Positions 8,007-15,013 of a stretch of DNA of 18,225 nucleotides are shown piece by piece. Numbering within the stretch: position 1 is the first letter of the stretch; each line of letters begins with the position of its first letter. Origin of the DNA: Clostridia bacterium (GTDB taxonomy: Bacteria; Bacillota; Clostridia; Oscillospirales; CAG-272). The position numbers and the translations under genes are program-made. The DNA lies in contig CAAFLY010000193.1 in the NCBI GenBank assembly GCA_900763885.1, forward strand, positions 1 to 18,225, written 5' to 3'. The notes beneath the pieces were generated by a model. The model saw only the letters and a list, made by a program, of their open reading frames with translations. It had not been told where the DNA came from and did not search any database.

Positions 8007-8035
8007 TTGCTTCTTTTCGAAAAATGTACTATCCT
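8007..8035 (+). promoter_or_regulatory. Probable promoter of the patatin-nucleoside hydrolase operon
   Basis: TTGCTT (8007-8012) and TATCCT (8030-8035) are 17 bases apart, giving a leader of about 25 bases. Both boxes deviate from consensus at two positions or fewer. Confidence 0.5.
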
Positions 8036-8066
8036 ATAGAGAGCGATCATGTACGGAGGGCAGGAA

Positions 8067-8939
8067 ATGCGGACGGGATTGGTATTGGAAGGCGGCGCGA
8101 TGCGAGGGATGTTCACCGCCGGTGTGATGGATGTAATGATGGAGCAGGGGATTCGCTTCAACGGCGCGATTGGCGTATCTGCAGGTGCCGCGTTCGGTGT
8201 CAACTACAAATCCGGACAGATCGGACGGGTGCTGCGGTACAATGTGCGCTTCTGCCGGGACAAGCGGTACTGCGGGCTGTGGTCCTATTTGAAAACGGGA
8301 GACCTATATAGCACATCGTTCTGTTATGGTGAGGTCCCATTGCACCTTGATCCGTTTGATTTCGAGGCTTATGCCCAAAACCCCATGCGGTTTTATGTGG
8401 TCTGCACCGATGTGCGCACGGGTGAGGCGGTGTATCACGAATATACCGGATACGCGGACCATGGCTTGGATTGGATCCGCGCCTCCGCCTCTCTGCCGCT
8501 GGCCGCAAATATCGTACGGATCGACGGCAGAGAACTGCTCGACGGCGGTATGGTGGATTCGATCCCGCTCCGATATATGGAATCGCTCGACTACACACGC
8601 AATGTGGTTGTCCTGACCCAACCGCGCGGGTATTTGAAAAAACCGAGCAATCTGCTGCCGCTCATCCGCCTTCGGTACCGTGCCTACCCGGCTTTGATCC
8701 ATGCGCTGGAAAATCGGCACTGTATGTACAACGAGGAGCTGTCCTATGTCGCCAAGCGCGAGAGGGAAGGAAAGGCTTTTGTGATCCGTCCCCGGGAAGC
8801 GCTGCCGATCGGACGGGTGGAAAAGAATCCGGAGAAGCTGCGCATGGTATACGCGCTTGGTCGTGAGGCAGCGGAGGAGGCATTGCCCGCCTTGAGCGCG
8901 TTTATGACACAGGCAGAGGCGAATGGCAAGGAGGCATAG
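8067..8939 (+). CDS. Patatin-like phospholipase family protein
   Basis: This 290-residue protein is a predicted cytoplasmic lipid acyl hydrolase with a Ser-Asp dyad. The oxyanion loop EGGAMRG is at residues 8-14, the nucleophile elbow GVSAG at 36-40 with S38, and the dyad aspartate in DGG at 159-161. The tail holds the basic, helical region usual in the YqhO/RssA-like bacterial branch. The start is set at 8067 because GGAGGG (8055-8060) lies 6 bases upstream; the in-frame ATG at 8049 would have this ribosome site inside the coding region. No signal peptide is visible. The next gene starts 3 bases after the stop, so the two form an operon. The lipid substrate is unknown. Confidence 0.92.
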   Translation: MRTGLVLEGGAMRGMFTAGVMDVMMEQGIRFNGAIGVSAGAAFGVNYKSGQIGRVLRYNVRFCRDKRYCGLWSYLKTGDLYSTSFCYGEVPLHLDPFDFEAYAQNPMRFYVVCTDVRTGEAVYHEYTGYADHGLDWIRASASLPLAANIVRIDGRELLDGGMVDSIPLRYMESLDYTRNVVVLTQPRGYLKKPSNLLPLIRLRYRAYPALIHALENRHCMYNEELSYVAKREREGKAFVIRPREALPIGRVEKNPEKLRMVYALGREAAEEALPALSAFMTQAEANGKEA

Positions 8940-8942
8940 ACA

Positions 8943-9866
8943 ATGCGAAAGGTAATTCTTGGAACGGACTGGTGGACGGATTGCGATGATGTCGCTGCAC
9001 TGCGGATATGTGCAAGGGCGCATAAGAAAGGGCTTTGGCAGCTCATGGGCGTGTGCATTGATGCCTGTACCCCGGAACCGGATGATGCGGCATGTGCATC
9101 TGTGGACGCGTTTCTGACGGCTGAGGGATTGTGCGATATTCCCATCGGCATCGATCACGGCGCGACTGCATATCCCGGTCCGATCAGTTATCAACCCATT
9201 CTGGCGGAAAAATATCCCCACACCATCACGGCAAACGACCAGTGTCAGGACGCGTTGGCCTTATATAAATCACTGCTCCACAACTGTGCGGACGGGGAGG
9301 CGGAGATACTGGAGATCGGCTTCCAGCAGACGCTTGCCGCATTGCTTATCGATCCGGAGGGATACGCGCTGTTCTGGGATAAGGTGGCGCATCTCTGGCT
9401 GATGGCGGGCAGCTTTGCGGAAAACGGTCGCGGCAGAGAATACAACTGCTCCGTAAACGGAAAAGCAAGCCGCGCGGCACACATCGTAGCGGAAAGAACA
9501 CCGTGTCCCGTGACTTATCTTGGCTTTGAGGTTGGTGTAAGCGTGATCTGCGGCGGCAATCCGGAAAACGATCCGCTCCTTGCAAACGATCCGCTGGTTT
9601 GTGCCTTTGATGCGCACGGCAGTCACAACGGCAGATGCAGCTGGGATCCGATGCTGGCTCTTCTCGCACTCCATGGTGATCCGGAGAAAGCGGGATACAC
9701 CTGCTGTTATGGAAAAACCGCCATTGATCCGGAAACCGGCGAGAATTCATTTGCATACGGTACCAATTCTCGCTTCACATCACAAACGCCACATCGATAT
9801 GTTGTGAAAAATCGTTCGGACGCTGTGTTCCAAACGGAGCTGAACCACTGGCTGCGCGATGCTTAA
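8943..9866 (+). CDS. Nucleoside hydrolase-like protein (IUNH fold)
   Basis: This 307-residue protein has the N-terminal calcium-binding signature of inosine-uridine-type nucleoside hydrolases in a divergent form, GTDWWTDCDDVAAL at residues 7-20, in place of the usual DTDPGxDDAxAL. A later WDPMLALLAL supplies the probable C-terminal aspartate. Family members cut the N-glycosidic bond of ribonucleosides to give base and ribose. The divergent motif defines a subfamily whose substrate I do not know. Translation is probably coupled to the patatin gene: its GGAGG site lies in the end of that gene and only 3 bases separate the two. Confidence 0.85.
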   Translation: MRKVILGTDWWTDCDDVAALRICARAHKKGLWQLMGVCIDACTPEPDDAACASVDAFLTAEGLCDIPIGIDHGATAYPGPISYQPILAEKYPHTITANDQCQDALALYKSLLHNCADGEAEILEIGFQQTLAALLIDPEGYALFWDKVAHLWLMAGSFAENGRGREYNCSVNGKASRAAHIVAERTPCPVTYLGFEVGVSVICGGNPENDPLLANDPLVCAFDAHGSHNGRCSWDPMLALLALHGDPEKAGYTCCYGKTAIDPETGENSFAYGTNSRFTSQTPHRYVVKNRSDAVFQTELNHWLRDA

Positions 9867-9911
9867 ATCTTGTGCACAAAATTTAATCAAATTCTTTGGT
9901 GGAAATGCGTA

Positions 9912-9940
9912 TTGCAATTCGTGCGCGCCTGTGCTATAAT
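9912..9940 (+). promoter_or_regulatory. Strong promoter with no gene behind it
   Basis: TTGCAA (9912-9917) and a perfect TATAAT (9935-9940) are separated by 17 bases, and TGC before the -10 box gives an extended -10 element. It is among the best promoters in the window, yet no plus-strand coding region follows. Confidence 0.8.
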
Positions 9941-9946
9941 GTTACC

Positions 9947-10076
9947 AGAAAATGGAACTGCAAAACAAACGGTTTCATGATGATTTAGCCCCCCTCCAGT
10001 GATCTTGACTAACCATCAAGATCTTCAAAAAGGCTCTGTTTTTTGTATCTTGTATACGGAAACGGGGTCTTTTTTT
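9947..10076 (+). ncRNA. Candidate small RNA with exposed C-rich tract
   Basis: The intergenic stretch 9867-10265 holds this possible transcript of about 130 nt. From the expected start near 9947 the RNA can form a hairpin from ATGGAAC (9952-9958) with GTTTCAT (9972-9978), then an unpaired CCCCCCTCC (9989-9997), a perfect 8-base hairpin GATCTTGA/TCAAGATC (10001-10023), and a long-loop terminator-like stem AAAAAGGCTCTG (10027-10038) with CGGGGTCTTTTT (10063-10074) with three G-U pairs and a T run to 10076. The C tract is complementary to Shine-Dalgarno sequences, as in UCCC-type small RNAs of Gram-positive bacteria. No open reading frame longer than a few codons is present. The family was not recognised. 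Confidence 0.5.
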
Positions 10077-10143
10077 ATCCGCTGAACTGTCCCCGATACG
10101 AAAAGCACTCCTTCTGCTTCCAACTGCAATCCGCCGATCCTAT

Positions 10144-10195
10144 AAAAAAGCCCGCGGCAGGAATCCGGCGCGATACCGAATGTCCCTTCGCGGGC
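10144..10195 (-). terminator. Terminator of the sugar operon
   Basis: On the minus strand GCCCGCG (complement of 10189-10195) pairs with CGCGGGC (complement of 10150-10156), then runs into TTTTTT (10144-10149). An inner stem is formed by 10163-10168 with 10176-10181. It lies about 70 bases after the last gene of the operon. Confidence 0.75.
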
Positions 10196-10265
10196 AAAGC
10201 TATACTTGAGAAAAACGCAGACGGATATAACGATCTCACGCGAATGTGAACACCTGTCCGAATAA

Positions 10266-11198
10266 CTACAGTCCTGTGCGCGCCACAAGCTCTTCTCCGA
10301 TCCGATGGAGCAGGCGAATGGCATCGTCTGTCACTTCTTCGGGAACGCCAAACGCGCGGAGTCTGTAGACGGTGTTGTGCGCTTCGAATGTAAAGCTGTG
10401 GTCGTAACCGATGGCGTGCAGTGCGCGTGTGACGGCGTCCCAATCGACGCATCCACCCAGCAGCGGCGGAATATGATCGTCATTCTGTCCGTTGTTGTCG
10501 TGGATATGCAGTGCCTTCAAACGCTTGCCGAGCCGGGTCAGGTTCGCGTAGTGGTCGCACAGAATCTCCGCGTCGCATCGGGGCCCATTTTTCTCCGGTT
10601 TCGCATAACAGCGCAGATTGCCGTGTCCCGTATCCCAACACGCGCCGACCAGCGGATCGTGCAATTCATCAATGAGGGCAAGCTGCAATTCCGGTGCACT
10701 CAGCATCTCCCCATGAAAAACGGCACCATAAAACAGGTTCTCGATCGCGATCCCGACGTTGTACCGATGTGCCATTTCCAGAACCGTGCCGAAGAATTCC
10801 ATGTTGAATTCCTCTGACGTCTTACCGCTCCCAAAAGCGTTGTCGCTGTGAAAATAGTGAAAGACCATCCACGGAATCCCAAGCATCCGACAGCCGACAA
10901 AGGAGCGGCGGATCCGTTCGAGATACAGTGGCAAATCACTGCCGTTGGATTGAACAGGCATAGGAGCGTGCGCCTGATTGAAAACGGCACCTGAAGCGGC
11001 AGCGGCGTCTCCGGCGGTATGGATAAAGCTCTGCCAGTTATCGCCGATAAAAGGGGAGCGCGCGTCGTCACAGAGATCGAGAAAATTGAAGTCGAGATAC
11101 ATAAACCCATCGGCAACCAAACGGCGAATCTGTTCCGCGATCGGTGTGCGGTATTCCCGGTCGTAGGTCAGATGGATCGATGTAGAAATTGGCAGCAT
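10266..11198 (-). CDS. Sugar phosphate isomerase/epimerase-type TIM barrel
   Basis: This 310-residue protein has the xylose isomerase-like (AP endonuclease 2) TIM-barrel pattern. The metal ligands are recognisable: E153 in AIENL, D189 and H192 in CWDTGHGN, H231/H233/D234 in LHIHDNNG and E272 in FEAH. Such enzymes isomerise or epimerise sugars, keto-inositols or sugar phosphates using a divalent metal. The ATG at 11198 has AAGGAGG 8 bases upstream. It is the last gene of the operon, 26 bases after the GH29-like gene and before a terminator. The exact substrate cannot be told; the neighbours argue for hexose metabolism. Confidence 0.88.
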   Translation of the reverse strand: MLPISTSIHLTYDREYRTPIAEQIRRLVADGFMYLDFNFLDLCDDARSPFIGDNWQSFIHTAGDAAAASGAVFNQAHAPMPVQSNGSDLPLYLERIRRSFVGCRMLGIPWMVFHYFHSDNAFGSGKTSEEFNMEFFGTVLEMAHRYNVGIAIENLFYGAVFHGEMLSAPELQLALIDELHDPLVGACWDTGHGNLRCYAKPEKNGPRCDAEILCDHYANLTRLGKRLKALHIHDNNGQNDDHIPPLLGGCVDWDAVTRALHAIGYDHSFTFEAHNTVYRLRAFGVPEEVTDDAIRLLHRIGEELVARTGL

Positions 11199-11224
11199 AC
11201 AGATTTCCTCCTTATGCCATTGTA

Positions 11225-12145
11225 TCAGCGAATCCCGGACAGGACCTCCAGCTGATCCGCGTCAAAGGTACAGTCCGGACGAATGTGGAAGTCGATCGTC
11301 ACCACACCACCGGCATCGTGAACCCGGTTCACATACGCGCGCAGCTCCGCTTTTGTGCATTTGCAGCCCGGACGATTCCAGCCGCCCCAGGGAGAACCGT
11401 CTGCGGACAGTCCCAGCGGTGCGAGAATATGTGCCTGTGCGCCATCTATGGAACGGGAGGGCGGGATATAGTCGAAGAAATTGTACTCGCCGCAGGTGAA
11501 TTCATCGCCGGAATACCACTTCAGAAGATCGTCCTTGACCCCATTGTTCATCGCTGTCATCGCGTTCGGATTTCCCTTTTTCACTGCGTTGTGGTAATAG
11601 GACAGCCGCTCTTCGTCGTATCCAAAGTAATCATAGCAGCCGTCGATCCACCAGCCGCGTACACGATCGCCATACCGCACGGCATATTCTTCCAAAACGG
11701 AAGCCCACCTGCGGCAGAAATCGAGGGAAACATGCTTGCGTGGCTCCACAAAACCGAATTTCTCCCCGCATTCCACATCCTTATAGGGACCGTCACCCGT
11801 GAAATAGAGATAGAGATCGATGTCGTAGGGACGCAGTGCGTCGGACAGCGCAAGGATCAGATCCCGTCTGGCACACGCTTCCCCAGATTTCGTTCCGGCG
11901 ATCGCGTCAAAGGCAGCGTTCGGAGCCGCCATGTACTTTCTACCCTGCATCAGCGTGATGAAATAATACCCGGCACCGATCTCGTGCAAGGTTTTCGCAA
12001 CATACTGCACGTCAAAGGCGTCGACTCTGGCGTTCCAGTTGTCCGTTTCGGCATCCGCGGAGATCGATCCACCGGGCGCGCCGAATAAAAAATGGTTGAA
12101 TACTCCGAATTTACGGGAATACATCCGTTCCTGCGCTGCATTCAT
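11225..12145 (-). CDS. GH29-like (alpha-L-fucosidase-like) protein
   Basis: This 306-residue protein resembles the catalytic barrel of GH29 alpha-L-fucosidases in a short form. FGVFNHFLFG opens the barrel, DVQYVAKTLHEIGAGYYFIT matches the first barrel helix-strand unit, and GWWIDGCYDYFG holds the aspartate in the nucleophile position (residue 168 from the chosen start). Classical GH29 enzymes are usually 400-500 residues with a C-terminal beta domain, which is missing here. No signal peptide is seen, so it acts inside the cell. The start at 12145 is preferred because AAAGAGGA lies 7 bases upstream; an ATG at 12181 has no such site. Fucosidase activity is not proven. Confidence 0.7.
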   Translation of the reverse strand: MNAAQERMYSRKFGVFNHFLFGAPGGSISADAETDNWNARVDAFDVQYVAKTLHEIGAGYYFITLMQGRKYMAAPNAAFDAIAGTKSGEACARRDLILALSDALRPYDIDLYLYFTGDGPYKDVECGEKFGFVEPRKHVSLDFCRRWASVLEEYAVRYGDRVRGWWIDGCYDYFGYDEERLSYYHNAVKKGNPNAMTAMNNGVKDDLLKWYSGDEFTCGEYNFFDYIPPSRSIDGAQAHILAPLGLSADGSPWGGWNRPGCKCTKAELRAYVNRVHDAGGVVTIDFHIRPDCTFDADQLEVLSGIR

Positions 12146-12184
12146 AAGCTTGTCCTCTTTCTGTCGTGTTTTGTGTGCCATTTG

Positions 12185-13150
12185 TCATACCGTAGAGACC
12201 AGCGCCGTGATATGACCGCGCAGCCGGAGATGTCCAAGTCCCGCGGGCAGAAAATAGCTGTCTCCTGTATGCAGCTCGTATTCCTTACCGTCACAGAGCA
12301 GCGTGCCGCCATCCGCATACAGAACGAGCAGGGAAGAGAAGCTTTTATCGGAGACAAACAGATCCATGTCGTGCGTACAGATATACCGTTCTACAGAAAA
12401 ATACGGGCACGCGCAGAGAAGTCCCGGCACTGCCGGTTTTTGCGCGTATCGGATGGCGTCCACCTCTGCATCCGTACGTACCTTGACCACATCGAGAGCT
12501 TCCTTGATATGGAGCCTGCGCAGCGTACCATCCGCCTGTTTCCGTCTGTAGTCGAACACGCGGTAGGTGATGTTGCAGTTCTGCTGAATCTCCGCGATCA
12601 GACACCCGGCACCGATGGCGTGAATCTGTCCGGACGGGATGAAATAGCACTCTCCCGCATGGACCGGTACATACCGGAGTACGGATTCGATCTGGTCCGC
12701 GGTGACCGCATTGGCGAATTCTTCCGCCGTACAGCCGTCCCGCAGTCCATATACGAGGCGCGCGCCTTCCTCCGCTTCCACAATGTACCACATTTCCATC
12801 TTGCCGGAGGAGTTTTCGTGTATACGTGCGTACTCGTCGTCCGGATGGACTTGAATTGACAGATCGTCATGTGCGTCGATGAATTTGATGAGCAGCGGAA
12901 ATTGCTCCGGATCCATAGTGCGGGTGGCGGAGAGGGCATCCGGCGCATGGCGCAGATACTCCAATAGGGTCATGCCGGTGTAGTCGCCGTTGTCGATCAC
13001 GCTCATGCCGTCGTCGCGCACCGTCAATTCCCACGATTCCGCCAGCTTCGCAAATGGAGCTACTTTATTATAACGCTTTTTCAAACGGTCGCCGCCCCAC
13101 AGAATCTCCTTGGATACCGGGCGCATCTTCATAGGGTAGTTCTTCATCAT
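12185..13150 (-). CDS. manA: Mannose-6-phosphate isomerase, class I
   Basis: This 321-residue cupin enzyme interconverts mannose 6-phosphate and fructose 6-phosphate with zinc. The family motifs are intact: QVHPDD at residues 100-105 (Q100 and H102 bind the metal), E119 in GKMEMWY, and H177 in SGQIHAIG, followed by the signature ITYRVFDYRR at about 194-203. The length fits the short Bacillus-type class I enzymes. The first of two adjacent ATGs has AAAGGAG 7 bases upstream. It is the second gene of the ROK-led operon, with no terminator between it and the ROK gene. Confidence 0.95.
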   Translation of the reverse strand: MMKNYPMKMRPVSKEILWGGDRLKKRYNKVAPFAKLAESWELTVRDDGMSVIDNGDYTGMTLLEYLRHAPDALSATRTMDPEQFPLLIKFIDAHDDLSIQVHPDDEYARIHENSSGKMEMWYIVEAEEGARLVYGLRDGCTAEEFANAVTADQIESVLRYVPVHAGECYFIPSGQIHAIGAGCLIAEIQQNCNITYRVFDYRRKQADGTLRRLHIKEALDVVKVRTDAEVDAIRYAQKPAVPGLLCACPYFSVERYICTHDMDLFVSDKSFSSLLVLYADGGTLLCDGKEYELHTGDSYFLPAGLGHLRLRGHITALVSTV

Positions 13151-13214
13151 GGCTGTACTCCTTTCGTTTTATGAAACCGCCAATTTCGACATCCGTCTTA
13201 AGGAATGTTTAGCG

Positions 13215-14279
13215 TTATTCTGTCTGTTCTGTATGAATGATGTATTTGTCGAGCCACATTTCCCGCAGCGTCCGCGCCAGTCCCCGATGGGCGTGTCGGA
13301 ATTTGCAGCAGGTGCCGATGAACTCCGGCAATGTGTCCTGTGCATAGCCGTATGTTTCACAAAGCGCGTCGGTGAGTCGCGGCACGACATTTTCCCGTCC
13401 CTCGCGCACCGTCTCGCACTCGACGAGAATTGTGGCAGGCGCGAGGATCTGGATGAGGGTGTGGATAAACGGCAGGAGGACCGGTATCAGCACATCCACT
13501 GTTTTACAGGCGCGCAGGGCGGTGAGAAAGGATACGCCTCCCGGAAGTTGAATTCTGCCGAAATCACAGGGCTGTCTGTGGTACCCATGCAGAAATTCTC
13601 CGTCGATCACAATGGCACCGGAGGCGACTTCCTCGCCTAAGAACAGATAGAGTATCGTTTTCTGTCGAAAATCTGGGACCTCGGAGATGTTCGACAGTGC
13701 CGCCATGTTTTCTCCGGCGTCGATATAGATGGTCTGGCGCGGCAGATATTCGCGGACGATGCGCTGCAGCGGGATGTCCTTGATTTCCGGGATCCGGCTG
13801 TAATCCGCGCTGTCCGTCTCCGGATCATACGGTCCAGGTGTGCATACGCCAACGCCGAAGCAGTTCTTCATCTCATATCGCTTTTTCAGATAGGAAGACG
13901 TCTCATACAAAAAGCCGCGCAGATTCTCCTCGTAAAAGCGATCCGCCTTGTAGTGGTATTTCAGCTTTTCCACCAGCTGCAGGCGCAGATCGATGACGGA
14001 CAGGCGGAAATCCTTACAGGTAAGATCGAAAATGATGGCGAATCGATTTGCGTTGAGCGTCAACAGCCCTGCGCGCCTGCCGGCTGAGGTACGGATTTCT
14101 TTTTCCTGATGCAGAATGTTTCTCTCAAGAAGCGCATCCGCCACCTTTCCGACTGTCACGAGACTGAGTCCTGTAGCGTCCGCAATTTCCGCGCGGCTGA
14201 TGACCTTGGTTTCGGCGATTGTTGAAAAAATCGCGTTCACACTCTCCCATTTGATGCTTTTTAACGTAGTGTTGTTCAT
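13215..14279 (-). CDS. ROK-family transcriptional regulator
   Basis: This 354-residue protein is a NagC/XylR-type regulator. An N-terminal winged helix (SRAEIADATGLS at 28-39, recognition helix just after) precedes a sugar-kinase-like ROK domain with VGVCTPGP (143-150) and SGAIVIDGEFLHG (220-232). The domain is degenerate. The phosphate-binding DxGGT is replaced by FDLTCKD, and the zinc motif CxCGxxGC is missing; PCDFGRIQLPGG stands near its place. It should therefore sense rather than phosphorylate a sugar. AGGAGGT lies about 14 bases upstream of the ATG, which is long. It leads the operon with manA and probably controls it from the promoter at 14357-14385. Confidence 0.88.
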   Translation of the reverse strand: MNNTTLKSIKWESVNAIFSTIAETKVISRAEIADATGLSLVTVGKVADALLERNILHQEKEIRTSAGRRAGLLTLNANRFAIIFDLTCKDFRLSVIDLRLQLVEKLKYHYKADRFYEENLRGFLYETSSYLKKRYEMKNCFGVGVCTPGPYDPETDSADYSRIPEIKDIPLQRIVREYLPRQTIYIDAGENMAALSNISEVPDFRQKTILYLFLGEEVASGAIVIDGEFLHGYHRQPCDFGRIQLPGGVSFLTALRACKTVDVLIPVLLPFIHTLIQILAPATILVECETVREGRENVVPRLTDALCETYGYAQDTLPEFIGTCCKFRHAHRGLARTLREMWLDKYIIHTEQTE

Positions 14280-14313
14280 ATCTGTGTCAGAAACCTCCTG
14301 CCGCTCGTTTTTT

Positions 14314-14374
14314 GAAACCTATTATAAAACGGAATGCTTTTGTTTTTACGAATTCTATTATACGAAAAGAATGC
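14314..14374 (-). repeat. Direct repeat carrying two -10-like boxes upstream of the ROK gene
   Basis: On the minus strand GCATTC-(N)-TATAATAG-NN-TTC occurs twice, at 14350-14374 and 14314-14337, with 36 bases between the two TATAAT boxes. The copies agree at most positions, with one base of length difference. The distal copy contains the -10 box of the promoter; the proximal one has no -35 box at proper spacing. It could be an operator repeat or a duplicated start region. Confidence 0.6.
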
Positions 14375-14385
14375 GGAAATGTCAA
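14357..14385 (-). promoter_or_regulatory. Consensus SigA promoter of the sugar operon
   Basis: On the minus strand TTGACA (14380-14385) and TATAAT (14357-14362) are perfect consensus boxes 17 bases apart. A promoter of this strength ahead of a repressor gene suggests that repression sets the expression level. Confidence 0.88.
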
Positions 14386-14498
14386 TAACCCAAATGCAAA
14401 AACCGTGTGAAATCTGCAAAACCATGGCATGATTCATAACAGACAGTTGCCAAATATAGATTATAGGCGGGCGTAGAACAAAATAAGTCGGGAATGGG

Positions 14499-14527
14499 TT
14501 GACAAATATATTAGACAGATGTATACT
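14499..14527 (+). promoter_or_regulatory. Promoter of the BlaI-family operon with internal operator-like dyad
   Basis: TTGACA (14499-14504) and TATACT (14522-14527) are 17 bases apart. The spacer contains TAGACAGATGTATA (14512-14525), an imperfect dyad with core ACA-NN-TGT. That core is the one recognised by BlaI/MecI-type repressors (TACAnnTGTA), so the product of the next gene probably represses its own promoter. The 302-base gap between the divergent genes holds this promoter and the sugar-operon promoter; 14391-14498 shows nothing else recognisable. Confidence 0.75.
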
Positions 14528-14581
14528 ATAGGTGACAACACAAAATCGGCAAACGCATAAAACAAAGAGAGGTGATAACGC

Positions 14582-15013
14582 ATGGATGACGCGCTGCTGC
14601 GTAAGGAGATTTCCGCAATGCTCGACAAAGCGGAAAACGTGGATTATTCCATAAGGCTGCCGGATACGGAATACGATGTGATGGCGGCAATCTGGAGCGG
14701 AGAAATCCCTGTAACTACAGCGTATCTGATGAAGAAGCTTGGCGATATCCGAAACTGGAAAGCGCCGACGCTGATTTCCTTTCTGGTCCGTCTGGAGGAG
14801 CGCGGGTTTATCTATTCCATCAAGAAAGGAAAAGAACGGCTCTATTTTCCGCTTGCAAAAAGAGAGACATACATCCGTGCGGTGACGGCGGATTTCATGC
14901 GGAAATACCACGATGGCTCGTTTCTACACCTGCTTGACGCGCTTTTTCCGGAGGGCATATCCAGTGAGGCGGATGTCGATGCGCTGCTCGCATGGCTCCG
15001 ATCCCGGAAATGA
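14582..15013 (+). CDS. BlaI/MecI/CopY-family transcriptional repressor
   Basis: This 143-residue protein has the winged helix of the BlaI/MecI family: LPDTEYDVMAAIWSGEIPVT (about 26-45), the recognition region NWKAPTLISFLVRLEERGFI (58-77) and the wing KKGKERLYFPL (81-91), then the helical dimerisation part. An N-terminal extension of about 25 residues is unusual. No BlaR1/MecR1 sensor protease gene is adjacent, so the inducing signal is unclear. AAAGAGAGGTG lies 7 bases upstream of the ATG. The stop overlaps the next start as ATGA (15010-15013), so the two products are coupled. Confidence 0.9.
   Translation: MDDALLRKEISAMLDKAENVDYSIRLPDTEYDVMAAIWSGEIPVTTAYLMKKLGDIRNWKAPTLISFLVRLEERGFIYSIKKGKERLYFPLAKRETYIRAVTADFMRKYHDGSFLHLLDALFPEGISSEADVDALLAWLRSRK

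Noticed and set aside
8304..9221. A 305-codon open frame on the minus strand
   Set aside because: It overlaps the patatin and nucleoside hydrolase genes and its translation shows no coherent domain.
9938..9979. Tiny leader-peptide ORFs around the orphan promoter, on either strand
   Set aside because: The plus-strand ATG lies inside the -10 region and cannot be on the transcript. The minus-strand 14-codon frame has a G-rich site 14 bases away, no promoter and no downstream gene.
12146..12181. An upstream ATG start for the GH29-like gene
   Set aside because: It has no ribosome site and lies 3 bases after the manA stop; the ATG at 12145 has AAAGAGGA at proper spacing.
11189..12859. Two long plus-strand open frames (299 and 255 codons)
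   Set aside because: They are antisense to the epimerase, GH29-like and manA genes, which carry clear family motifs and ribosome sites on the other strand.
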